Shown piece by piece: positions 12,901 through 25,969 of a DNA stretch of 64,000 nt (position 1 is its first letter; each line of letters opens with the position of its first letter). Where the stretch lies: positions 2,576 through 66,575 of the forward strand of contig NW_002476341.1 in the NCBI RefSeq assembly GCF_000189635.1, read 5' to 3'. Origin of the DNA: Tetrahymena thermophila SB210. Taxonomy: Eukaryota; Ciliophora; Oligohymenophorea; Hymenostomatida; Tetrahymenidae. A program made the position numbers and the translations under genes. The notes beneath the pieces are model-generated. The model made no database searches. It saw only the letters and a list, made by a program, of their open reading frames with translations, and was not told the origin of the DNA.

Positions 12901-14373
12901 TAAAATAAATGCTGAATTAACTAACTTTCAAATTCAAAATAGAGAGTAATTAATTAATATTCTAGAATGATTTTTGATGATAAAATAAATGCTGAATTAA
13001 TTTTCATATTCAAAATAGCACGTAATTAATATTTTAGAATGGTTTTTGAATGACAAAATAAATGCTGAATTAACTTTAAAATTCAAAATAGATAGTAATT
13101 AATTAATATTTTAGAATTATTTTTGATGAGAAACTAAATGCTGAATTAACTTTAATATTCAAAAATAGTGGGTATTTAATCTTTTAGAATGATTTTTGAT
13201 GAGAAAATAAAAGCTGAATTAACTAACTTTCATATTCAAAATAGCACGTAATTAATATTTTAGAATAATTTTTGATATGAAAATAAATGCTGAATTAACT
13301 AACTTTCATATTCAAAATAGCCTGTAATAAATATTTTAGAATTGTTTTTGATGAGAAAATAATTGCTGAATTAACTAACTTTCATTTTCAAAATAGTCGG
13401 TAATTAATATTTTAGAATGATTTTTGATGAGAAGATAAATGCTGAATTAATTTTCATATCCAATATAGTCGGTAATTAATATTTTAGAATGATTTTTGAT
13501 GAGAAAATAAATGATGACTTAACTAACTTTCATATTAAAAATAGATAGTAATTAAAATTTTAAATGTATTTTGATTTTTGATATGAAAACAAAATCTAAA
13601 TATAAAATAGTGAGTAAAATTTAATTAAGAGTTGATAATAAGAAATTAGTGAATTAAATAAACTTTTGAAAAACAGATGGTAATTATTAGTAGAAGAAAA
13701 AGAAGACAGATGGAAAATAAGTTTAATTTTTAATTTACAGCGAGTAATATTTTAGAAGAATAATTTTGATAGAGATAGATTCTTATTAAATGTATGAAAT
13801 AGATAGTAATATTTTTGAAAGTTACTATATAATGTAGATTAAGTAAGTGTTAATTTTAATATGAAAACAGTCAGTAAGAATTATGAAAATAATTGAAAAA
13901 GTCTAACTTATTAACTAAATATGTTAATTAATTCAAATTAGATTGTAAATTATTTGAGTGATTTAAAAAGAAAATAAAAAAATAAAAAATAATAATAGAT
14001 TGTAAAATTTTAAATAACTTTGGATGAAATGTAATCAAGAAATGTTTTAATTAAAACAGCTGGTAATAATTAATTAATCCTATTAAGAGATCAAGATAAG
14101 AATATCAATCTACTACTTATTTATTATAAAGAAAGTTAAATTATTTATAAGAAAAGTGACTTTTCTTATTAAACCTTTGAATAAAATAAATAGGGTATAA
14201 TAACATATTGAAATTTCCGACCGCAAAAAAGCAAGATTTAATAAACTTTTATAAACATATTAGAAGGTAATTAATCTTTTTACAAACAAATTTATAATTT
14301 TCATTTAATTGAAAACTTAATTTCAAAAAATAATAAATAATAAATCATTTTTTTTGCTTTTAAAAAGTGATGA
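6997..14373 (+). CDS. Protein kinase with C-terminal coiled coil and a tail encoded by an array of 3-nt exons
   Basis: Predicted exons are 6997-7282, 7388-7564, 7632-7690, 7755-7812, 7846-7877, 7955-7973, 8062-8369, 8428-8485 and 8546-8703, then the tiny-exon array, then TGA TGA at 14368. Kinase landmarks: glycine loop GQGAQG (residues 17-22), lysine 39 in YAIK, catalytic loop VNDLKMDN (Asp138, Asn143; the usual His-Arg is Val-Asn), SDFGLAD (Asp156), CQAPE, and SEAYSLG for the F helix. Residues after the domain are rich in Q, E and K with heptads (for example LKQTINEQEQTIQDLYTQLE), a coiled coil. In-frame TAA and TAG read as Gln. The sixth-to-seventh exon junction needs either a 2-nt exon (AC, 7998-7999) or a donor at GTTATT (8000). 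The total is about 470 residues. Substrate and pathway are unknown. The start ATG is the first in frame with the glycine loop. The kinase call is strong; the array part is inferred from splice signals and frame. Confidence 0.85.
9611..10122. mobile_element. TIR-flanked insertion (MITE-like) inside an array intron
   Basis: A block of about 510 bp interrupts one repeat unit of the intron array. It begins ATTATATACAAGATATCTGC at 9613, and its other end (about 10,085-10,121) is the imperfect reverse complement, so the ends form inverted repeats of roughly 35 bp with a handful of mismatches. The interrupted unit resumes with CAGAAAATAAATACTG at about 10,135. No coding frame long enough for a transposase was seen, so this is a non-autonomous element. 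It lies wholly within the intron between the exons at 9578 and 10180, so splicing would remove it. The target-site duplication is not clear. Confidence 0.6.
9704..9738. repeat. Palindrome inside the MITE-like insertion
   Basis: TTTATAATCTA and its exact complement TAGATTATAAA flank an AT core that is itself nearly palindromic, giving a potential hairpin or cruciform of about 35 bases. Confidence 0.6.
12800..13610 (+). repeat. Second homogenised block of intron-exon units
   Basis: About eleven units of 68-77 bp are near-identical to those at 1-1,010 (GTAATTAATATTTTAGAATG ... ATTCAAAATAG), while the trinucleotides between TAG and GTAA differ: CTT, AGA, CAC, ATA, TGG, CAC, CCT, TCG, TCG, ATA, TGA. 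Similar blocks lie at 9,290-9,600 and 10,140-10,650. Between 10,650 and 12,780 the unit bodies are unrelated to each other, but the splice-like junctions remain. Confidence 0.88.
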
Positions 14374-16422
<2,049 letters not shown>

Positions 16423-19400
16423 TCAATAATAGAAATCTATATCAGCGACAACTAATCTTTTTGATTTAAGATATTTGGCTGATACTTTCTATTGTTTTGA
16501 TTCTTTAATGTTGTTTTCCCTTTTATATTTTATTAAATTAAAATAAAATAAAATACTAAAAAATATTAAATAGATAGAATCTAATTTTTTAATTAAAAAT
16601 TATTTTTAAAATTACTAAATAAAAAAAAATTATTAGAATAAAAAGAAAAATAAATATAAATAAGAAAAGCTAATAAGCAAATTAAAAGAATTATTTTGTT
16701 TTAAATTCAATTTTATAAATAAAAATATCACAATCTAAAACAAATAAACTCAATATACCTAAGATGAACTGTCAATATTAAGAGATTAGTGCAATTTGCT
16801 AAAGCAGAAGCTAAGTTTGATGCGCCAATTGAACTAATTTCGTTGTTTCTTTTAAATATTGATAAAAATGTTATTAATTAAATATTTAGAAGGAAAAAAT
16901 GAAGAAATAATATGAAATAATAAGAAAAGAATGAATAAATAAATAATTAAAGTAAATGGTGAAAATAAAAATTTGAATAAAATTAAATTAAGAAAGATAG
17001 AAGAAGAATAATCACAAATAAAATAAAAAAGAAAAACCAGACTAAATTAAATTAAATAAAAAGCTAATAAACAAACAAATTAAAAAATATTTATTGTTTT
17101 AAATTCAATTTTATAAGTAAAAATATCAAAATTCAAATCAAATAAACTTAATTTACCGAAGATCAAGTTTCAAATTTAAGAGATGAGTGCAATTTGCTAA
17201 GTAAGAACCTAAGCTGGATACACTTCTATCACAAATTTAATTATCACTTTTTAAATATTGAAGAAAAAAAATATTTTTAATTATTTAGTTATTTTGAAGG
17301 AAAAAATGAAGAAAAAATTTGAAATAATAAATAAGAAATGAATAAAAAATAATAAAAGCAAATGCTGAAAATAAAAAATGAATGAGTTAAATTAAGAAAA
17401 ATAGTAGAAATATAAATGCAAGCACAATAAATAAGAAAAAATAAAAGTAAATCAAATAAAAAGTTAATAAAAAAATTATTAAAGAGGGCTATATTGTTTA
17501 ATATTCTATTTTATAAATAAAAATATCAAAACCCAAAACAAATAAACTGAATTTACGAAAGATTAAGTGTCAAATTTGAGAGATTAGTGCAATTTGGGAA
17601 AGCAGAACCTAAGATAGATGCACCATTTGAACCAAATTCAATCGATCTTATTAAATATTGAAGAAAAAATATATAATTAATTATTTATTTAGAGGAAAAA
17701 TGAAGAAAGCATTGGAAATAATAACAAAAGAATTAATAATTTATAAAAGCAAACGTTAAAAAAAAAATTAATGAGTTGAATTAAGAAAGATAAAAGAAAA
17801 ATAAACAAAAGTACAATAAAAAACAAAAGAAAAGTAAATCAAATAAAAGGCTAATTAACAAACTAAAAGAGCTTAGTAAAAATATCACAACCCAATAAAA
17901 ATAAAATAAATTTACCCAAGATTAAGTGTCAAATTTGAGAGAAGAGTGCAATTTGCTAAAGCAGAACATAAACATGATAAACCTTAATTACCAAAGCGAC
18001 TTTTTAAATATTGTAGAAAAAATTAGAAGAAAAAATATGAAATAATAAATAAGAAATGAATTAATAAATAATAAAAGCTAATGTTGAAAATAAAAAAATG
18101 ATTTAAAATAAGAAATAGAGAAGAAAAGTAAAAAAACACAAATATAATAAAAAAGAAAAAGCTAATCAAAATCTAATAAACAAATTATAGGAATATATTG
18201 TTTTAAATTCAATTTTTTTGTAAAAATATCACAATCCAAAACAAATAAACTGAATTTACCCAAGATCAAGTTCCAAATTTGAGAGATTAGTGCAATTTGC
18301 TAAAGCAGAACTTAAGCCTAGTAAACCTTTATCACTAATTTTATTATTATCACTTTTTTATATTGAAGAAAAATATATAATTATTTAGCTATTTAGAAGG
18401 AGAAAATGAAGAAAAATATGAAATAATAAGATATGAAACAAAATACAATAAAAAAGAAAATGAAAACTAAATCTAATCAAAATCTAATTAAACAAATTAT
18501 ATGATATTTTTTGTTTTAAATTCAATTTTATAAGTAAAAATATCACAATTAAAAACAAATAAACTTAATTTACGAAAAATAAAGTTTCAAATTTGAGAGA
18601 TTAGTGCAATTTGCTAAAGCAGAACTTAAGCCTAGTAAACCTTTATCACTAATTTTATTATCACTTTTTTAATATTGAAGAAAAAATTTATAATTAATTA
18701 TTAAGTTATTTAGAAGGAAAAAATCAAGAAAACTCTATGTAATAATAAGAAATGAATAAATAAATAAATAATAAAAGCAAATGTTTAAAATAAAAAAATG
18801 AGTTAAAATAGGATAAGGAGAAAAAAAAAAATACAAGTAAAATAAAAAAGAAAACTATATCTCATAAATAAATAAATTAAATGAGATATTTTTTTTATTG
18901 TTTTAAATTAAATTTTATAAGTAAAAATATCAGAATCCAAAACAAATAAACTGAATTTACTAAAGATCAAGTTCCAAATTTGAGAGATTAGTGCAATTTG
19001 CTAAAGCAGGACCTAAGCCTGATACACCTTAATCACCAATTTGATTGCTGCTTTTTAAGTTTTGAAGAAAAATATATATTTATTTAGCTATTTAGAAGGA
19101 GAAAATGAAGAAAAATATGAAATAATAAGATATGAAACAAAAGTAGAATAAAAAAGAAAAAGAAAATTAAATCTAATTAAAATCTAATAAACAAATTATA
19201 TGATATTTTTTGTTTTAAATTCAATTTTATAAGTAAAAATATCACAATTAAAAACAAATAAACTTAATTTACGAAAAATAAAGTTTCAAATTTGAGAGAT
19301 TAGTGCAATTTGCTAAAGCAGAACTTAAGCCTAGTAAACCTTTATCACTAATTTTATTATAACTTTTTTATATTGAAGAAAAAATATTTAATAATAATTA

Positions 19401-20900
19401 TTTAGTTATATAGAACCAAAAAACTAAGAAAAACTATGAAATAATAAAAGAAAAAGTTGAAAATAAAAAAATGAGTTAAGATAAGATAGAGAGAAGAAGA
19501 AAAAAAACACAAATACAATCAAAAAGAAAAAGAAAGAGAAAACTAAATCTAATGAAATATTTATTGATTGTTTTAAATTCGATTTAAGAAATAAAAATAT
19601 CACAATCCAAAACAAATAAACTTAATTTACCTAAGGTAAAGTGTCAAATTTTAGAGATTAATGCAATTTGATAAAGCAGAACCTAAAACTGATACACCTT
19701 TAGCACCAATTTAATTTTCTCTTTTTAAATATTGAAGAAAAAATATATAATAAATTAATTAATTAGTTACTTAGATAGGAAAAATGATGTAATTAATATA
19801 AGAAATTAATTAATAAATAATAAGAAAAAATGTTGAAAATAAAAAAATAAATGGGCTAAATTAAGAAAGATAGTAGAAAAATAAAAACAACTGCAATAAA
19901 AAAGAATAAGAAAAGTAAATAAAAAAATGAATGAGTTAAATTAAGAAAGATAGAAGAAAAATAAGCACAAGTAGAATATCAATCAAATAAAAAGCTAATA
20001 AACAAATTAAAAAAGAAAGGAATATCGTTTTAAATTCAATTTTATAAGTAAAAATATCAAAATCGAAAACAAATAAAATTTAATTTACCTAAGATCAAGT
20101 TCCAAATTTGAGAGATTAGTGCATTTTGCTAAAGCAGAACCTAAATCTGATAGACATTTATCACCAATATTATTATGGCTTTCAATTACATTAACATTTA
20201 TTTAATATTGAACAAAAAATAAATAATTAATTAATTAATTAGTTATTTAGAAAAAAAAATAGAATTAATAAATAATAAAAATAAAAAAATGAATGAGATA
20301 AATTAATAAATAAGAGAATTTACAATCAGAGCCTTAATTTATTGGCCAATAGGTACAAAAAAAATATTCTACCTATCACGCCAAATTTTTTCCGCCCTCC
20401 AAACATTTCGCCTTAAAACAATTTATGAATTAATAAATAATAAAAGCAAAGGGGGGAGGGGGTGGGGTTACACCAGGGACCTACTCCCAAATCAAATAAA
20501 TAGTAATAAACAAATTAAAAGAGATTTGCTGATTTAAAGTAAATTTTATAATCAAAAATATCGCAATCCAAAACTAATAAACTTTATTTATCAAATAAAA
20601 ATTTTAGAAGGAAAAAATGAATAAACTTTTTCAAATTATAAAAATGGATAAAAAATTAAGTTAACATAACTAAAAATCATTTGTAAATAAAGTTTATTAA
20701 TATTGATGATAATTTCAATTATAAAAATTAAATTTTAAGTGAACTGAAAGCTAAATATAAAGAAAATATTAATAATCATAATATTTATAAAATTAAATAT
20801 ACCTCAGATCAATATGGAGAATCTAATGAGATTAGAGTGAAGACTTTTAAAACTTTTTATGTTTATAAAATAAATATAAAGTGCATTGATAAAAAAATAA
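16423..20900 (-). CDS. Leucine-rich-repeat protein with 90-nt phase-2 exons
   Basis: On the minus strand ten LRR exons can be placed, in transcription order: 20178-20089, 19720-19631, 19362-19273, 19050-18961, 18663-18574, 18352-18260 (93 nt), 17999-17916 (84 nt), 17646-17557, 17246-17157 and 16848-16759; the rest are exactly 90 nt. Each encodes one repeat of the type IG..G.S.LGSALAKCTNLSNLTLDLR, with introns after the second base of the R codon (AG|G). A conserved upstream exon ends at 20803 (KKFQKSSLQSHQ), and a terminal exon-like stretch ends at TGA 16423-16425 (KYLKSKRLVVADIDFYY). Such ribonuclease-inhibitor-type LRRs form solenoids for protein binding. The first exon and start codon were not found, and one exon position near 20,550 has only intron remnants, so an intact product is likely but not certain. 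The 5' limit is approximate. Confidence 0.8.
20375..20490. other. GC-rich island with a G-run cluster inside an LRR intron region
   Basis: This is one of the few GC-rich patches in the window. It contains a C-rich stretch (about 20,380-20,412) and, at 20,451-20,477, runs of 6, 5, 4 and 3 Gs (GGGGGGAGGGGGTGGGG, then CCAGGG), a candidate G-quadruplex on the plus strand. A perfect 12-bp palindrome TATTGGCCAATA lies just upstream at about 20,340. It interrupts the otherwise regular exon-intron repeat of the LRR gene, so it is probably an insertion of foreign or rearranged DNA. Confidence 0.6.
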
Positions 20901-21179
20901 ATAATTACTTCTCCTAATTTGTTATAATATTTAATCTATTATATCATTTTTTTTTTTCTTCAAAAATATTGAAAAGCTATTTATGGAAATTTAATTAATT
21001 AATTAATTATAAGTGGATAAAAAGAGCAAATAAATAAGAAGAATTTATAAATTTGCTTTTAATAAGATAAATCACAAAAAAATTTGTGTAAAATTTGTTT
21101 TTAAATATTAATATATATTTCTATTTTAAATCTGTACTTAAAAATATTGTGGGAAATAGAGGATATAAAGGATAATGAG

Positions 21180-21351
21180 AATGCGAACTCACTAGAATAA
21201 AATAAATATTTGATATTTAGTCGCATTTTTGTAAATTTTGGCCTGCCCAGGACCAACCCAAAAAATTTAATTTATTCCCTTAGTTGGGCTAATTGTATTA
21301 TTTTCTATTATATATTTTTATTCTATCAAATTTAATTACTTTATGAACTTG

Positions 21352-21422
<71 letters not shown>

Positions 21423-21620
21423 CTACTTATCCTAACTTAGCTAATAAATAAATTAATTAAAAACAAATATTAATAATTAAATGCCATTGATTTATCTCGT
21501 CACTTCCAAACAACTAGATTTTTGAATGGCATTTTGCTAAATATAAAGTAATTGGGTTTAATTAATTAATTAACTAATTAAAGATTTTATAAATCTATAG
21601 TTTTAAAAGGCGCGCAATCG
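21180..21620. repeat. Dispersed repeat upstream of LRR module 1, also near 58.4 kb and 62.2 kb
   Basis: The segment 'gcccaggaccaacccaaaaaatttaatttattccc' followed by TTTTCTATTATATATTTTT recurs at about 58,380-58,500 (GGCCCAACCTAAAAAGCTTAA) and 62,190-62,300 (AAGCCTGAAAAGCTTAATTTA), and its downstream part recurs near 25,590. All copies run in the same direction. No coding content was recognised; it could be the end of a transposable element. Confidence 0.55.
21351..21422. repeat. (CTTA)n microsatellite, about 17 copies
   Basis: A perfect tetranucleotide run. The duplicated counterpart near 25,640 has only two to three copies. Confidence 0.95.
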
Positions 21621-21919
21621 ATATTCATATTAATAATATAATAATATGATACAAACTATATTAAAATTTTTTACGATCGATAATTTATTTTAGTTTTGAG
21701 TTTAAATTGAATAAAAGAAATAAAAAAGTTCTAATTTTATCATATATATTTTAGTCTATTTATTTATAAAAATTTATTTTTTTCTCCTTAATTAGATTAA
21801 TATCTCAGATTAAAAAAGTTTTGAAAGATAATTTTTAATAGAATTTGTAATTTAAAATTTCATTTTAAAACAAAAATGATAAAACAAATAAATCTATTCT
21901 GCAACCTAGAAGAAGTAAT

Positions 21920-23259
21920 TTATTATTTTAATCACTTTCTTTTAAATTTGTTTTTATACGTAAAAAAAGTTTTTAAAGTCTTCTCTTTAATCTCACATCC
22001 ATCTTCGTATTTATCTTAAGTAAAAATAAATTAAAAAAAATATTTATAAATTTAAAAAATCTTTTACTTATTTAAATTATTTTTCGATTTAAAATATTTT
22101 TAATAATTAGATTAACCAATTTAATTTATTTTAAAATTTTTAGTCAAAATTTTATTTTTAATAATTACCTTTTGATTGATTGAATGTTTTGTTATTTTAT
22201 TTGATAAGTTCAATGAATAATTATTTCCATCAAAATTTTTATATTTTTCTTTTGCATAATTTATAAATATGTTAAAAGCGAAAAATCAATCAGTCCAGAA
22301 GATGCAGTTGACTTAAGTATTTCTTTAAATAAGTGCATTAATCTTACAAATTTGATCCTTAATCTTGGGTAATAATTGTAATTTCTAAATAATTTTATAC
22401 TTTCATGCAAGTAAATAAAATATTAAATTATCTGATTGTAAGTAATCATACAAGGTTTCATTCTTTGTTTTTTTCTTATTTTTTCAATTATTTACTATTT
22501 AAAAATATCTTATACTATTTTAGAAAAATATTTCTAATGTTAAACAATAATTGATAAAAAAGATACAATTAAATTGGTGAAGAAGGTGCTTCAAATTTAA
22601 GCTAAGCTTTAGCAAATTGCAACAATCTCTAAAATTTAACTCTTAACATAAAGTATTAAATTATATTATTTTTTTTTATTAATCTACTTTCTAAAAATGT
22701 ATTTTTTAAAATAAAAAAAACTCTTTATATGATTATCAGTTATAACTTTCGCTGTTCAATCTTAACATTTTTTAATCCCTAATTAAAAATGTTTATTACT
22801 TCTAACTATTAAAAACCAAATGTAAATTAAATATTTTAAAAGAGGTAATTAAGTGAAAGACACTGGAGCATTACAATTAAGTTCTAATTTAGCATAATGC
22901 AAAAGCTTACTAAGATTAATACTTAGACTAAAGTAAGAAATATTTCTATTTATGAAAGGAAAGTCAAAATAAAGGAAATTCATTTATATTGGTTTATACC
23001 AAATATTTATTTATTTATTTTTAAATATTATCTATTATTTATTCATATTTCACAATTAAAAAATTACTTTTTCTTAAGATAAAAAATGTTTTAAAAAAAT
23101 TTAATAAAAAATCAAAATATCTTTATAAATTAATATTAATTTATTTTTAATTATTATTCAAGATTTAATTAAATTAATTAAGAGTTTAAAGTTAACTTAA
23201 GAATAAGAAGACAAATTCTAAAAATGAAAAATTTAGTTATTTTGCTTTTAGATCTATGA
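21920..23259 (+). CDS. Short LRR protein gene A (three LRR exons)
   Basis: The exons identified are a conserved first block ending at 22019 (FYTQKKFLKSSLQSH...), three exactly 90-nt LRR exons at 22279-22368, 22563-22652 and 22843-22932, and a terminal exon 23163-23259 ending in TGA. LRR 1 contains SLNKCINLTNLILNL, LRR 2 contains IGEEGASNLSQALANC, and LRR 3 contains VKDTGALQLSSNLAQC. The terminal exon ends KMKNLVILLLDL-stop. All introns are phase 2. Terminal-exon codons agree with gene B at 26-27.3 kb largely at the protein level, so both copies have been under coding constraint. The start codon is unresolved: the first block has no ATG in the correct frame before a TGA, so an upstream exon is needed or the gene is 5'-truncated. 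It lies tail-to-tail with the Cys-rich gene at 23,643. Confidence 0.72.
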
Positions 23260-23642
23260 TAAATTTAATATATTAAATCATATCACTATATCTATATATT
23301 TGTCTTTATATTCTGTGATCTTCAATAATAAAAAAAATTTTATTTAATAAAAATTTAAAATATAATAAAAAATTTAAATTTTGCCCAAAAAATTAGTTTT
23401 TTAATTATCTAAATTAAAAAAGAATATTAAATTTCGCTTTTTGTAAATTTAAATAGCATTTTACTTTATTTAGTTAAATTAATAATATCTTTTAATTCAT
23501 ACAAGTGAGTGGTTTTAATATTATGAGTGAAATTATAATTAATCTATTTTAATGAAATCATTATTTTAAGAAAAGCAATTTAAGAAAACAGTTTAATTCT
23601 AAGAGTGAATTTTACACAAAAAATCCTTGATTATTTTCCTTA

Positions 23643-23975
23643 TCAAATAACAAGAAAACACAGAATGCTTAAATTAAGACAAACGATAATAGCATCATAA
23701 TAAGTTTAGACATCCTTATTGGTGGAAGTACACTTCTTAGCACAGCTCATATAATTAGTACTGAAAGTAGTAGCATTATCAGTATGGCATTTATTAGTGC
23801 AATCACTAATTTTAGTATATTCAGCTAAGCAAGCATTGTCAGTTGGTTGGCAAGGATTTTTAACATTGTTAATGCAATTAAACATTTTCGTATTGCTATT
23901 TAAATCAACTTTAGATTAGGCACTAACAAAAGAAATAGCAATTAAAGCAAGTAAAGCGAAGGCAAAAAATTTCAT
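23643..23975 (-). CDS. Small Cys-rich secreted protein, 110 aa
   Basis: A single exon from ATG 23975 to TGA 23643. The signal peptide is MKFFAFALLALIAISFVSA. The mature part carries spaced cysteines (FNC, NPC, NAC, SDC, NKC, MSC, KKC, IVC) with the family block KKCTSTNKDVQTYYDA near residue 88. The C terminus is a short hydrophobic stretch (CLNLSILCFLVI) that is shorter and more diverged than the 19-residue tails of the 29-46 kb members, and it ends about nine residues earlier. Tail processing as a GPI signal is therefore less certain for this member. It is convergent with LRR gene A. Confidence 0.85.
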
Positions 23976-25900
23976 TTTTTATTATAATTTAGTTTATTTA
24001 TTTATTTTATTTAATTTAAATAATTATTACAAAATAGAAGTACAGACAGACAGACAACACTAGCTTTTTATAGTTTTAGCAACTTAAGAAATATGAAATT
24101 ATAATATTAAAAGAATTAAGCTTTAGATTATTGCTTTTTTCCTTTTATTATCATTATTACCAAAATTACGTAGTATCACAAATTAAAACTAGACTTAATT
24201 AATTTACTATAACTAAGTTTTTCAAAAGTACATATTTTGATTTAATTTTATCTGTTAAAATGATCTACTCTTTGTTCATGAAAAACACAATTAATTAATA
24301 ATTTGTATGTAAAAGTAATAATTTAACATGATCTAATTTACCTAATTCTAATTTTAAAAGAAAGATTAAATGGTATTTTTTAAGATTCAAAAAGCAATAT
24401 TTATTGAAAAAATTAAATAAATATATTAATATTCCTCAATTAATTTCTCACCTTTTTAAACAATATAAAGTAATTAAATTTTTAAATTTTAGTTACATTT
24501 TTAAAAATATTTTCACTATTTTCTTTAAAAGCCTACCTACCTACCTACATATATTTTTAACTTATTAACTTATCTTTCTTTGATATTTGTTTAGAAATAC
24601 ATCATTAATCAAATAGCTTATAGTGAACATTAGAAGTGTATTTTAGTTGCTATTACAACAAATTTAATTATAAAATTAACTCTTGATTCTTTGTTTGTTT
24701 ATTAATTTTCTTCTTAATATTACATTAACTAATGATGGTTTTAAAGGAAAAAATAGACTCAATTTGTTAAAATTTTAATTTGAAAAATTTACTCTGATTA
24801 CTTTACTTTTGCGATGAAGAAATAAATATTAATTTATTTATTAATCCTATGATTTTTATTAAATTAGTAAAGTAAGTAATCGAACATTTTTAAAAAGATA
24901 AAATAGTTTTTTTCAAAAATATTTCTGTTCTTAAACTCTACTTTAAATTTTTTTAGTAATTTGTTTAAATGACTAATTTTTGCAAAAAGCTCTTTACTAA
25001 ACCATTCCTCATTAATTATGTTTGTAAATTAAATAACTAGCTAGTACAAACAATTTGAAACTAAAAGTAGCAAATAATATATCAAAAATATAAATTTCTT
25101 AAAATTTTATTTGATTATTTTACACTAAAAGCTATCCGAAAGGTTAATCTAAAATAAAAAATTATTTTTATTCTAAGATAACTTTTTTTTTATTTTCTTT
25201 TGAATATATTCTGAAAAGATATTTGTTTTGTTTTGTTTTGATTTTAATCTTTCAGCTTTTAGACTACATCAAATAGTACTAATTTCATAATAATGTAACT
25301 AAAATTAATTAATTCAAGTTTATGAGGTGCTTAACTTAGCTTGAAATATGTTTTGTTAGTTTCTTTAAATCCATATCTTATACTTACACAATATTTGTTT
25401 TAATATATATATATATCGTAAGTTCTCATTAATTCACCCCAAATTATATTAACCTCCATTTTTTTCACTGAATTTATAATACTTGAACAAATAATTTAAA
25501 GTCTTAAGAAGGGGTTATAAAATAATAATAATTCAAATAGATATTGAAATAAATTATAAGAAAAAAAGGGTGTGACACACCATTTATTAAATGTGTAATA
25601 TATTTTAATTTTATCAAATTTAATTACTTTTTGACTTGCTTACTTACTACTACTTAGCCTAACTTAGCTAAAAAATTAATTAAAAACAAATATTTATAAT
25701 TAAAAGTAATTGGGTTTAATTAATGATTTTATAAATCTATAGTTTTAAAAGGTGCGATAGACATTCATATAAATAATATAATTATACGATACAAACTATA
25801 TTAAAATTTTTTACGATCAATAATTTATTTTGTTTTTGAGTTTAAAGTGAATAAAAGAAATAAAAAAGTTCTAATTTTATCATGTTTTTGTCTGTTTATT
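23976..25900. other. Intergenic DNA, mostly shared with 28.6-29.1 kb and 31.9-33.0 kb
   Basis: The first 500 bases upstream of the Cys-rich gene are repeated upstream of its paralogues (for example 'actagacttaa' followed by a TTGACTATAAC-like element), and so may hold the promoter. The stretch 24,530-25,400 matches 32,180-33,010 and, more weakly, 48,150-48,640. No gene was recognised in it. A small TA run lies at about 25,403. Confidence 0.5.
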
Positions 25901-25969
25901 TATAAAAATTAATTTTTTTTCCTTAATTAGATTAATATCTCAGATTAAAAAACAAAAATGATAAAACAA

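Larger units (their letters stand above)
8704..14267 (+). other. Array of about 73 tiny exons (66 of exactly 3 nt) in the kinase gene
   Basis: Junctions of the form YAG (or AAG)|exon|GTAA (rarely GTAT, GTTA, GTAC or GCAA) follow one another every 45-80 nt, with a few longer gaps. Three-nt exons include those at 8747, 8815, 8953, 9008, 9125, 9179, 9238, 9297, 9350, 9430, 9502, 9578, 10180, 10252, 10328, 10397, 10473, 10549, 10625, 10701, 10762 and 10827. Larger ones are 10884-10898 (15 nt), 11342-11350 (9), 11542-11550 (9), 11736-11741 (6), 12097-12102 (6) and 12154-12159 (6). A further 28 three-nt exons run from 12236 to 14060. G at 14194 is a 1-nt exon, and AAG at 14264 precedes the stop exon. 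Phase 2, inherited from the exon ending at 8703, is the only frame without TGA. It reads LNLNKKGFIL first; later parts include YIKEEDWDIK and LGKYLDTYG; the end is YECEYQLFWK. The exact start is less certain than 9,297-14,060, because the exon before 8,704 stays open without splicing. Confidence 0.8.
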
